This document shows, in pieces, positions 1 to 6,915 of a stretch of DNA of 10,482 nt. The translations under genes and the position numbers were made by a program. The DNA is from Acidobacteriota bacterium (GTDB taxonomy: Bacteria; Acidobacteriota; Terriglobia; Acidiferrales; UBA7541), in contig QHYF01000024.1 of the NCBI GenBank assembly GCA_003224075.1, forward strand, positions 1-10,482, written 5' to 3'. The notes under the pieces are model-generated. The model was not told where the DNA came from and searched no databases. It was given only the letters and a program-made list of their open reading frames with translations. Within the stretch, counting starts at the first letter, position 1, and every line of letters starts with the position of its first letter.

Positions 1-80
1 CCAACCACTTACACAGGCCGGACGAGTACGTCGCGCTGAAGCTCCGGCCCAGCGAGTTTCGGCTGCGCAGCGGGTTTTAG
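1..80 (+). CDS. C-terminal fragment of an unrecognised protein (5' end outside window)
   Basis: An open frame enters at the window edge (first full codon at nt 3) and ends at TAG 78-80, giving 25 residues that end in LRPSEFRLRSGF. Most third codon positions are G or C, as in the neighbouring genes, which argues that it is a real coding end. It stops 8 nt before the HpnH-like ORF, so it is probably the upstream member of the same operon. The tail does not look like the C-terminus of squalene-hopene cyclase or of HpnH as I know them, and it is too short to assign a function. Confidence 0.6.
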   Translation, partial: NHLHRPDEYVALKLRPSEFRLRSGF

Positions 81-88
81 AGCACATC

Positions 89-886
89 ATGCGGTTTCCC
101 CTGCGGCTCACCGCGGACCTCACGATCGCCCGCTTCTCGCAGAAACTGCGAACCAAACCGGGGCGTTCGCCTCTCCTGCTTTTGAATCCCATAACACCGG
201 CGGGCGCTGGCGGTCACGATTCCGGAAAATTATTGTTCAAATCAAAACCCGGCACTGAATTATTGGACCGTGTGCGGCGAAGTTCCGCCCCCGTTGTGTG
301 GATCGGAGGTGCTGAGCCACTTCTCCATCCGGAGATGGGCCAGTTGACGCGTTGCATCGCCGGAATTGGCCGGCATGTCTTCGTGGAGACCGACGGTGCC
401 CTGCTTCGCCGCCGCATTCATGAATTCCGCCCCGTCTCCCGGTTGTTTCTCGTACTCAAATTGCATGGACTCGAAACAGCTCAAGATCTTCGCGCACAAC
501 TCCCAGGCGCGTTTCAAGCCGCTATGGAAGGATTACGCGTCGCCCGGCTCTCTGGTTTCCTGACTTGCGTGCACGCGCGAATCGATGAAGAGACGAAACT
601 GAGCGATGTCGCCGAATTGATTCGGCACGCCAAGACGCTCGATGTGGATGGCGTCGCGATTTCACCAACAGGCGGCGCCAACTCGGCGAGCCGGTCCGGC
701 GAGGCTCTCCGGCGGAAAACGGCGGACGCCAGGAAATTGATCGGGAACCGCTGGTGGGAATTCTTTTCGCGGCTTGTTGGGCCGGTCTTGGGCGGCGATG
801 TGGAGGCCGTTCGGAGCACCGAAAACAACGGCCCTGGCATCGAGGCGGAAGCGGATACGAACGAGGAAGGTGTAAGAATCGCATGA
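89..886 (+). CDS. HpnH-like protein lacking the radical-SAM cysteines (degenerate HpnH paralogue)
   Basis: This 265-residue protein resembles HpnH, the radical SAM enzyme that joins an adenosyl group to diploptene to give adenosylhopane. The N-terminus (MRFPLRL..), the segment APVVWIGGAEPLLHPEM (near residues 68-84) and the VDGVAISP strand follow HpnH closely. Where HpnH has the cluster motif CxxxCxxC followed by GK, this protein has the same spacing without gaps but reads A38, G42 and S45 before G46-K47, so it cannot bind a SAM-cleaving 4Fe-4S cluster in the usual way. The GGEP motif reads GGAEP. It is also short: HpnH is about 330-380 residues, and the C-terminal Cys-containing region is absent; residues after about 195 are poorly conserved. 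The frame is intact, follows the upstream gene by 8 nt and overlaps hpnA by ATGA (883-886), so it looks translated. A normal hpnH is probably elsewhere, possibly just upstream. It may be a non-catalytic partner, a repurposed protein or a gene in decay. Confidence 0.72.
   Translation: MRFPLRLTADLTIARFSQKLRTKPGRSPLLLLNPITPAGAGGHDSGKLLFKSKPGTELLDRVRRSSAPVVWIGGAEPLLHPEMGQLTRCIAGIGRHVFVETDGALLRRRIHEFRPVSRLFLVLKLHGLETAQDLRAQLPGAFQAAMEGLRVARLSGFLTCVHARIDEETKLSDVAELIRHAKTLDVDGVAISPTGGANSASRSGEALRRKTADARKLIGNRWWEFFSRLVGPVLGGDVEAVRSTENNGPGIEAEADTNEEGVRIA
864..870 (+). promoter_or_regulatory. Ribosome binding site for hpnA
   Basis: AGGAAGG lies 12 nt before the ATG at 883, inside the end of the HpnH-like gene. 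It supports the 883 start over the upstream in-frame start at 754, whose extra 43 residues do not match the family. Confidence 0.5.
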
Positions 887-1902
887 CCACACTGGTTACA
901 GGAGCGGCCGGATTTCTCGGCAGCCACCTGACTCGGCAATTGGTGGCGCGCGGTGAAGACGTGCGCGTGCTGATGCGCGCTTCGAGCACCAATCGCGCGA
1001 TTGCGGATTTGTCGCTTGAGTATGTGACCGGCGACTTGCGTGACCCTGCTTCGCTTGAGCGCGCCATGAAAGGCGTGAAACGCGTCTTCCACGTGGCGGC
1101 CGATTACCGGCTGTGGGCCCGTCGCTCTCGGGAGATTTACGATTCGAATGTGGGCGGAACGAGGAATCTGTTGAATGCGGCGAAGCGCGCGGGCGTGGAG
1201 CAGCTAATCTACACAAGTACGGTTGCCACGATTGCCGTCGATCGCCCGCAACTCCCGAATGAGTTCACCGACGCCAAGCTGAAAGAAATGGTGGGCCATT
1301 ACAAGCGCTCAAAGTGGATGGCGGAAAAGGAAGCGCTCAAAGCCGCAAAAGACGGCTTACCCGTAATCGTCGCGATGCCCACGACGCCGGTGGGTCCGTG
1401 GGATTGGAAGCCCACGCCGACGGGAAAGATCATCCTCGATTTTTTGAACGGCAAGATGCCCGGCTACGTGGAGACCGGCTTGAATTTCGTTGGCGTCGAA
1501 GAGTGCGCGGCCGGGCACCTGTTGGTCGCCGAAAAGGGCAAAATTGGAGAACGATATCTGCTCGGCAGTGAGAACCTCACCCTCAAGCAGGTGTTGGACA
1601 CTCTTTCGAAGATAACCGGTTTGCCCGCCCCCAGGCTGAAAATTCCCCACGGGCTTGCGCTGGGTGTAGCGTATGCCAATACGATCTTTTCACGGTTGCT
1701 TGGGCGCGCGCCGGGCATTCCCGTCGAAGGCGTCAAGATTGCGCGGCACATGATGTTTGTGGATTGCTCGCGCGCGCAACGCGAATTGGGTTTCAAAGGC
1801 GGGCCTGTGGCCGCAGCGCTCGAGCGCGCCGTCCGCTGGTACGAGGCGAACGGCTACATCGTAAAGAGCCGTGCGAAACGCATGGTCCGCGCCGCCGCGT
1901 AG
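883..1902 (+). CDS. hpnA: HpnA, hopanoid-associated NAD-dependent epimerase/dehydratase
   Basis: This 339-residue protein is an extended short-chain dehydrogenase of the NAD-dependent epimerase family that accompanies hopanoid genes (HpnA). The start at 883 puts the dinucleotide-binding motif TGAAGFLG (residues 6-13) right at the N-terminus. The catalytic elements are visible: YTST at 110-113 supplies the Ser/Thr, and Y140-K-R-S-K144 is the YxxxK pair. The HVAADYRLW segment and the GPWDWKPTPTG region are typical of HpnA. The precise substrate of HpnA has not been established as far as I know; a role in modifying the hopanoid side chain or its sugar is inferred from genomic association. It is coupled to the upstream gene by an ATGA overlap and is followed after 21 nt by hpnG. 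The protein has no signal peptide and should be cytoplasmic. Confidence 0.9.
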   Translation: MTTLVTGAAGFLGSHLTRQLVARGEDVRVLMRASSTNRAIADLSLEYVTGDLRDPASLERAMKGVKRVFHVAADYRLWARRSREIYDSNVGGTRNLLNAAKRAGVEQLIYTSTVATIAVDRPQLPNEFTDAKLKEMVGHYKRSKWMAEKEALKAAKDGLPVIVAMPTTPVGPWDWKPTPTGKIILDFLNGKMPGYVETGLNFVGVEECAAGHLLVAEKGKIGERYLLGSENLTLKQVLDTLSKITGLPAPRLKIPHGLALGVAYANTIFSRLLGRAPGIPVEGVKIARHMMFVDCSRAQRELGFKGGPVAAALERAVRWYEANGYIVKSRAKRMVRAAA

Positions 1903-1923
1903 GTTTTGTTGCATTTGATATAA

Positions 1924-2672
1924 GTGCGCGTCCTCGTAACATTTGCGGTTGAAGCCGAGTTCGCCCCCTGGCGCGCCCTCAGGCAGTTTGTGAAGAGGAG
2001 CGACGGCACAGCCGAGTTCTATTCGGCCCAAATTGACGGGGCTGAAGTGAACATTCTTCTGACGGGCGTTGGGGGGAAGAGCGCCTGGTTGGAAACGACG
2101 AAAATTGTGTGGGGCGGTGATGTGGATATCTGTGTTTCGAGTGGGCGGGCGCGCTCCATCCGGAGTATCAACCCGGAGACATTCTCGCTGCGAAAGAGGT
2201 GCAAGCCGCGGGCTGGAAGCGTGTAGTTGCCTCGGATGCGAATCTGGTACAACTCGCCATCGCCTATGGCGCGCGGGGGGTCGCCTCTTTCTACAGTGTG
2301 AGCCGCGTGATTGGCTTGGCTTCGGAAAAGTGCGCGCTTGGCAGAGTGGCTGATGCCGTGGAAATGGAAAGTGGGGAGGTATTGTACGAAGCAAGCGCTT
2401 TCGGCGCGAAAGTAATCGCGATCCGGGGAATTAGTGATGCGGTGGATGAAGACCTGCCTCTGGATTTTAATAAAGTGGTGACTTCGAGCGGAGAGGTTAG
2501 TATCCCGCGAGTATTGGGTGAGGTGGTGCGCCATCCGATGTCGACCCCCGCATTAGTGCGTTTCGGGAAACAGAGTCGGATGGCCGCCGAAAACCTGGGC
2601 GCTTTCTTGGATCGATACGTTGAAGGGGTTATCTCGTCGATGAGCTCTTCCATTGGGGCGGCGGCAACATGA
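1924..2672 (+). pseudogene. hpnG: HpnG, adenosylhopane nucleosidase/phosphorylase family, split by a frameshift
   Basis: HpnG removes adenine from adenosylhopane to give ribosylhopane or its phosphate; it belongs to the MTA/SAH nucleosidase (phosphorylase) fold. The first part starts at GTG 1924 (MRVLVTFAVEAEFAPW) and runs well to CVSSG near nt 2145. That frame then gives unrelated sequence and stops at TAG 2224-2226. The homologous protein resumes in the -1 frame with AGALHPEYQPGDILAAKEVQAAGWKRVVAS (GAG TAT CAA from nt 2163) and continues to TGA 2670-2672, including the substrate-site segment ADAVEMESGEVLYEA and GISDAVDEDLPLDF. The family reads SSGLAGAL at the junction, so a loss of about 4 nt (a CTGG/TGGC unit in a GGC-rich stretch) explains the break exactly. 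This may be a sequencing or assembly error, a real mutation or, less likely, recoding; no good slippery heptamer is seen. There is no clear Shine-Dalgarno before GTG 1924. The end overlaps the next gene by ATGA. Confidence 0.85.
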
Positions 2673-3775
2673 GCGGCACAGGAACGATAGTCGAGGCACT
2701 GCGTACCCTCAGCCCCGTCCCCAAGACCATGCGCGCCGGTGTCTATCGTGAAAAGGGAATCGTGCGCGTCGAAGAAGTGCCCGTGCCGGAGGTGGGCGAC
2801 GGCGAAGTGTTAATCAAGGTGGCCGCTTGCGGCATCTGCGGCACCGACATCAAAAAAATCTTCCATCGCTACGTCGAGCCGCCCCAAATCCTGGGTCACG
2901 AACTTGCCGGCACTGTGGTCGCCGTTGGCCGTGGCATAACCAAGTGGAAGCTCGCCGACCGCGTGATGAGCTTTCACCATATTCCCTGCGGCAAGTGTTT
3001 CTATTGCGAACGCCGTCTCTTTTCCCAGTGCAAACAATACAAAACTACCGGATTGACCGCCGGCTTCACGCCCAACGGCGGTGGCTTCGCCGAATACGTC
3101 AAAGCCATGCCCTGGGTCGCCGAGCGGGGAATCGTCGCGCTGCCAGATGACGTCAGCTTTGAAGAAGCAACGTTCATCGAGCCCATTAATACCATTGCAA
3201 AAGCCGTGGAAAAAGCGCGCGTGGCGGAGGGCGAAACCGTGCTGATTGCTGGTTGCGGACCCATTGGGCTGCAATTCCTGATGGTGGCAAGGCTCAATGG
3301 AGCCAAGCTCTATACTAGCGACCCGATGGCCGTGCGGCGCGCCAAGAGTTTAACTTTGGGCGCACTGGAGGCGTTTGACCCCAGTGATGGTAAGCTTGTG
3401 GAGCAGATTAAGACCCGGACCGATGGGCGTGGGGCCGATGCGGTCCTGGTGGCGGTGGCTCATCCCGCAGTAGTGATCGATGCGCTGGCCGCAACAAGGC
3501 CAGGCGGGCGCGTGCTGTTGTTTGCCGCGAACGATCCAGTAACCAAGATTGAGTTCCCGGCAGCCGCGGTGGGGATCGACGAAAAAGAAATCCTTGGCAG
3601 CTATAGCGCCGCCGCGGACATCCAAGATGCAGCCGCAGACCTGGTGCTAAAGAAGAAACTGCCCGTCATGCAAATTGTGACGCACCGTTTTCCGCTGACT
3701 AGAATTCAAGAAGGGCTGGAATTGGCTGCAAAACCTACGGCGGAATCACTGAAGATCTTGATCGCACACGCATGA
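2669..3775 (+). CDS. Zinc-dependent medium-chain alcohol dehydrogenase in the hpn cluster
   Basis: This 368-residue protein is a medium-chain dehydrogenase/reductase of the threonine dehydrogenase/sorbitol dehydrogenase type. All zinc-site residues are present: catalytic C57 in CGICGTD, H77-E78 in GHE, and E171 in IEP; the structural zinc is held by C107, C110, C113 and C121. The nucleotide-binding loop is GCGPIG (195-200). It should oxidise an alcohol or reduce a carbonyl with NAD(P)(H) in the cytoplasm. The start at 2669 overlaps the hpnG stop (ATGA); an alternative Met at residue 21 (nt 2729), where family similarity begins, is possible. Immediate coupling to hpnG suggests action on the hopanoid side chain, for example on ribosylhopane, but this is inference and the substrate is unknown. 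Confidence 0.85.
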   Translation: MSGTGTIVEALRTLSPVPKTMRAGVYREKGIVRVEEVPVPEVGDGEVLIKVAACGICGTDIKKIFHRYVEPPQILGHELAGTVVAVGRGITKWKLADRVMSFHHIPCGKCFYCERRLFSQCKQYKTTGLTAGFTPNGGGFAEYVKAMPWVAERGIVALPDDVSFEEATFIEPINTIAKAVEKARVAEGETVLIAGCGPIGLQFLMVARLNGAKLYTSDPMAVRRAKSLTLGALEAFDPSDGKLVEQIKTRTDGRGADAVLVAVAHPAVVIDALAATRPGGRVLLFAANDPVTKIEFPAAAVGIDEKEILGSYSAAADIQDAAADLVLKKKLPVMQIVTHRFPLTRIQEGLELAAKPTAESLKILIAHA

Positions 3776-4884
3776 GAACGACGACCACGAAAAAGACGGA
3801 AACAGGCGAAGAAGTGAAAGCGGTAACACGCGTCGCGGTGCCCTCGAAGATGACGGCGGCGGTCCTGTACGGCAGCGAAGATCTGCGCATTGAGAAGATC
3901 GACGTGCCGGCCCTGGCCGCGGATGAAGTTCTGCTGCGCGTCCGTCTGGCGCTCACCGACGGTACCGACCTCAAGGTTTGGAAGCGCGGCTATCATGCGA
4001 AGATGATTCAGCCTCCGGCGGTCTTCGGTCACGAGCTGGTGGGCGAGATTGTCGCCGTGGGCAAGCGCGTGGATTCGCGCTGGCGCATCGGGATGCGCGT
4101 TGTCGCCGCCAATTCCGCTCCGTGCCTGCGTTGCTACCACTGCCGGCGCGGCCAGGAAAATCTTTGCGACGACTTGCTGTTTAACAACGGCGCGTACGCA
4201 GAATACATGCGTATCCCCGGGCGCATCGTCGTGGAAAACATGCTCGAAGTGCCGCACTCTGTCGACGACCAGAGCGCCGCGCTCGCCGAACCTTTGGCCT
4301 GCGTGCTTCGTGGGATTCATGAGATGGAAGTGCGCACCGGCGATACTGCAGCCGTCATTGGCTGCGGCCCCATCGGATTGAAATTTGTCCGCATGCTTTC
4401 GCGGCGCGGAGTCCGCGTTATTGCGCTGGCGCGGCGCGCCGCTCCGCTGGACGTGGCAAGGCGTTTGGGGGCGGTGGCTGCCATCAACGTTACGGAAACA
4501 TCCGATGTCGTGGTTGCCGTGAAAGCCTTGACGGAAGACGAGCGCGGTCCGGATTCCGTCGTGGAAGCGGCAGGGAATCCCGCAACGTGGCAGCAGGCTC
4601 TCGCGATGGTCCGCCGCGGCGGTGTTGTCAATTTCTTCAGCGGTCTGCCTTCGGGCACGCGCGTGGAAATCGAGCCCGCGGCGATTCACTATTCGGAGAT
4701 CAGGCTCATCTCGCCTTTCCACCATACCCCCAGGTTCTTCCGCGAGGCTCTGGAAGCCATTCGCCGCGGAGACATCTCTGCGCATGACTTCGTCAGCGAA
4801 GAAATCCGGCTGACGGATTTGCCGCAGGCGTTCGAGCGCATGAAGTCACGCAGCGGGGAAATCAAGTTAGCCGTAAGGCCGTAG
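3772..4884 (+). CDS. Second medium-chain dehydrogenase, catalytic-zinc Cys replaced by Asp
   Basis: This 370-residue protein is a second dehydrogenase of the same superfamily, overlapping the first by ATGA (3772-3775) but clearly divergent from it, so it is not a recent duplicate. The structural zinc site is complete (C118, C121, C124, C132), as are GHE (H87-E88), E173 in AEP and the cofactor loop GCGPIG (197-202). The catalytic Cys of the CGTD motif is Asp here (D63-G-T-D), and the preceding CGI is LT, so the catalytic metal site is either altered or lost. The first 26 residues are Lys/Thr-rich, and the family match begins at MTAAVLYG; Met at nt 3850 is a possible alternative start, but the overlap favours 3772. 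With its neighbour it may form a hetero-oligomer or act on successive intermediates; this is inference. It ends at TAG 4882-4884. Confidence 0.83.
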   Translation: MRTTTTKKTETGEEVKAVTRVAVPSKMTAAVLYGSEDLRIEKIDVPALAADEVLLRVRLALTDGTDLKVWKRGYHAKMIQPPAVFGHELVGEIVAVGKRVDSRWRIGMRVVAANSAPCLRCYHCRRGQENLCDDLLFNNGAYAEYMRIPGRIVVENMLEVPHSVDDQSAALAEPLACVLRGIHEMEVRTGDTAAVIGCGPIGLKFVRMLSRRGVRVIALARRAAPLDVARRLGAVAAINVTETSDVVVAVKALTEDERGPDSVVEAAGNPATWQQALAMVRRGGVVNFFSGLPSGTRVEIEPAAIHYSEIRLISPFHHTPRFFREALEAIRRGDISAHDFVSEEIRLTDLPQAFERMKSRSGEIKLAVRP

Positions 4885-4910
4885 TTTTCATGCGACCAAA
4901 CCCGCCCATC

Positions 4911-4931
4911 ATTCCGAGCGAAGCGAGGAAT
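4911..4931 (+). repeat. Short palindromic repeat (ATTCC ... GGAAT) upstream of hpnCD
   Basis: Arms ATTCC (4911-4915) and GGAAT (4927-4931) enclose a core with tandem G-A mismatches and a GCGAAGC centre (4918-4924), a sequence known to form an unusually stable DNA mini-hairpin. I recall closely similar sequences as dispersed intergenic repeats in acidobacterial and other genomes, but could not search. It fills much of the 57-nt gap between the second dehydrogenase and hpnCD and ends 10 nt before the ATG, where one would expect the ribosome binding site. Confidence 0.6.
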
Positions 4932-4941
4932 CTCTCTTTTG

Positions 4942-6915
4942 ATGCTGCTCCCCGGTGAACTTGAGATTGCGACGCACGCGCCTGCGCCCGGGTGCTCGCC
5001 CGCAGCCGCGCAGCAGTACACGCGCTGGCTGGCGGCGCACCACTACGAAAACTTCAACGTCGTCTCGTGGTTGCTTCCAAAAGCTCTGCATCAGCATTTT
5101 TACAACGTGTACGCGTATTGCCGCTGGGCGGATGACCTCGGCGATGAAGTGCCCAATGCGGCGCGCGCGCTGGAATTGCTCGATTGGTGGGAGCGTGAGC
5201 TTGAAGCCTGTTACGAAGGAAAGCCGTCGCATCCGGTTTTTGTGGCGCTGCGCGAGACCATCGCTGCGAAAGATATTCCCAGGCAGCCATTTGCGGACCT
5301 GCTGAAGGCCTTCCGGCAGGACCAGACCGTCAAGCGCTATGCGACGTGGGGCGCTGTGATGGACTATTGCGTGTACTCGGCGAATCCGGTGGGGCGGCTG
5401 GTCTTGTATCTTTGTGGCTATCGTGACCAAGAGCGGCAGAGGCTGTCGGACGCCACCTGTACGGCGTTGCAGCTCGCCAATTTTTGGCAAGACGTCTCAC
5501 GGGACTTGGAAAAGGGGCGGATTTACATTCCGCTCGACGCGGTTGCGGCGCAGGGTCTCACCGAGGGCAACATTGTCGAGCGGCGCTTCGACAATCGCTA
5601 CGTGCGCCTGATGAAGGATCTGATCGCGCGCACGCGCGCGCTTTTTGCCGAAGGGATGCCTCTGGCAAAAATGGTGGATGCACGCCTCAGTGTGGACCTG
5701 GAGATGTTCAGTCGGGGCGGGCTGGCCGTGCTCGATGCCATCGAGGCGATGGGTTACGACACCCTCCACCGCCGTCCCGCAGTCAGCAAGCTGAAACAAG
5801 CTCGGCTCTTGGGCCGCACGCTGGCGTGGCACATGTTCGGCAAGAATCCGAAATCAGACGAGATTGCGGCTGCACCTTCCGTCGTAGGGGCCCAGCACCT
5901 GTCCCGACCCCGCCGGGATGCTGCGCCCCAATTGGGCACTACCATTGCGGATTCCTACGCAGAATGTCACCGCGTGGCGCGCGCCGCGCATAGCAATTTC
6001 TACCATGCCTTTTTTCTCCTTCCGAGACCGAAGCGGGATGCGCTGGCGGCCCTGTATGCGTTTATGCGCCTCGTGGATGACGTTTCCGATGAAGGTCAGG
6101 ACCTCGCCGCGAAACAGCGCGGTCTGGCAAGATGGCGCGCCGCTCTCGATCAAGCGATCACCAGGCAGGCGCAAGTCTTTGACGGTACGGGCGCTTTGGC
6201 CTCGCCGGCTACGGCCTTGAATCGTGCGGCGGAGATCTTGCCCGCATTGGTGGACACGATGGTGCGGTACAAAATGCCCGCGCGCCATCTGCATGATCTG
6301 ATCAGTGGAGCGGAGATGGATTTGACCGTGCGGGCCTACCCGACGTTCGAGCGGCTGCGCGAGTATTGCTATCGCGTGGCCGGTGCTGTCGGATTGACGT
6401 GCACGCATGTTTTTGGCTTCCACGATGCGCGCGCACTGGACTTGGCTGACAAACTGGGATTGGCGTTCCAATTGACGAACATCATCCGCGACGTGCACGA
6501 GGATTACCAACTCGGGCGCCTGTACCTTCCCGAAGAAGATCTGGCGCGTTATCGGGTCTCGCCCCAGGATTTTGGCGGCAGCGAAGCGACGCTCGGAGTT
6601 CGAGAGTTGCTCCGGTTCGAAGCCGAGCGCGCCTGGCAGTTCTATGAAGAAGGTTCCGCCTTGCTGGGCCTGATCGATCCCGACAGCCGCGGTGCCTTGT
6701 GGCTGCTGGTGCATACTTACAGCGCGCTGTTGGGACGTATCGAGTCGCTGGGTTTCGCGGTCTTCGGCGAGAAGGTCCGGCTTCCCAAAACTGAAAAAAT
6801 GATGTTCATCGCCAAGGCGCGTTTCGGGCGCCACACGGAAGAGAATATCCTTGAGAAGCGTGATCGTGATCGGCGGCGGGCTGGCGGGACTGGCAGCCGG
6901 CGTCGCGCTGGCTGA
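4942..6915 (+). CDS. hpnCD: HpnC-HpnD fusion (squalene/presqualene synthase family, two domains)
   Basis: This 657-residue protein carries two complete trans-isoprenyl diphosphate synthase (head-to-head) domains. Residues about 20-300 match HpnC (HYENFNVVSWLLPK, DDLGD 64-68, NFWQDVSRD 180-188); residues about 336-640 match HpnD (NFYHAFFLLP, DDVSD 379-383, NIIRDVHED 513-521). Each domain therefore keeps both Asp-rich Mg/diphosphate-binding motifs. HpnD makes presqualene diphosphate from two farnesyl diphosphates, HpnC converts it to hydroxysqualene, and HpnE reduces that to squalene; the fusion could channel the cyclopropyl intermediate. The two are usually separate genes of about 270-300 codons. 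The linker (about 300-335) is encoded by a palindromic element (see 5884-5942). ATG 4942 is preferred over TTG 4939 just before it. The last 22 codons overlap hpnE and give an Arg/Gly-rich tail unlike HpnD, so the ancestral stop has probably been lost. Confidence 0.9.
   Translation: MLLPGELEIATHAPAPGCSPAAAQQYTRWLAAHHYENFNVVSWLLPKALHQHFYNVYAYCRWADDLGDEVPNAARALELLDWWERELEACYEGKPSHPVFVALRETIAAKDIPRQPFADLLKAFRQDQTVKRYATWGAVMDYCVYSANPVGRLVLYLCGYRDQERQRLSDATCTALQLANFWQDVSRDLEKGRIYIPLDAVAAQGLTEGNIVERRFDNRYVRLMKDLIARTRALFAEGMPLAKMVDARLSVDLEMFSRGGLAVLDAIEAMGYDTLHRRPAVSKLKQARLLGRTLAWHMFGKNPKSDEIAAAPSVVGAQHLSRPRRDAAPQLGTTIADSYAECHRVARAAHSNFYHAFFLLPRPKRDALAALYAFMRLVDDVSDEGQDLAAKQRGLARWRAALDQAITRQAQVFDGTGALASPATALNRAAEILPALVDTMVRYKMPARHLHDLISGAEMDLTVRAYPTFERLREYCYRVAGAVGLTCTHVFGFHDARALDLADKLGLAFQLTNIIRDVHEDYQLGRLYLPEEDLARYRVSPQDFGGSEATLGVRELLRFEAERAWQFYEEGSALLGLIDPDSRGALWLLVHTYSALLGRIESLGFAVFGEKVRLPKTEKMMFIAKARFGRHTEENILEKRDRDRRRAGGTGSRRRAG
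5884..5942 (+). repeat. REP/BIME-like imperfect palindrome inside the HpnC-HpnD linker
   Basis: GGGGCCCAGCA (5887-5897) pairs with TGCTGCGCCCC (5919-5929) with one mismatch in 11. Inside it, TCCCG (5902-5906) pairs with CGGGA (5914-5918) around a 7-nt loop, with a 4-nt bulge on the left. The stretch is bounded by GTAG (5884-5887) and CTAC (5939-5942). A GTAG tetranucleotide beside an imperfect hairpin is a hallmark of REP elements mobilised by RAYT transposases; two ends in opposite orientation would be BIME-like. The element is read in frame as the low-conservation linker of the fused protein. Confidence 0.55.
6837..6843 (+). promoter_or_regulatory. Ribosome binding site for hpnE
   Basis: GGAAGAG lies 7 nt before TTG 6851, inside the hpnCD frame. 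It favours the rare TTG start over the GTG at 6860. Confidence 0.45.

Noticed and set aside
514..1092. Long minus-strand open frames opposite the HpnH-like gene and hpnA
   Set aside because: They resemble no protein family, mirror GC-rich third positions of the + strand genes and have no ribosome binding site; shadows of real genes.
2135..2150. Programmed -1 frameshift site in hpnG
   Set aside because: No X-XXY-YYZ slippery heptamer is present, and shifting there would drop a residue of the conserved SSGLAG motif; a small deletion explains the sequence better.
3706..4785. 359-codon minus-strand open frame opposite the second dehydrogenase
   Set aside because: Antisense to a clear dehydrogenase with all its motifs; composition is that of a shadow frame.
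5854..6834. 326-codon minus-strand open frame opposite the HpnD domain
   Set aside because: It lies entirely antisense to a well-conserved enzyme domain and has no recognisable protein features; an antisense shadow in GC-rich DNA.
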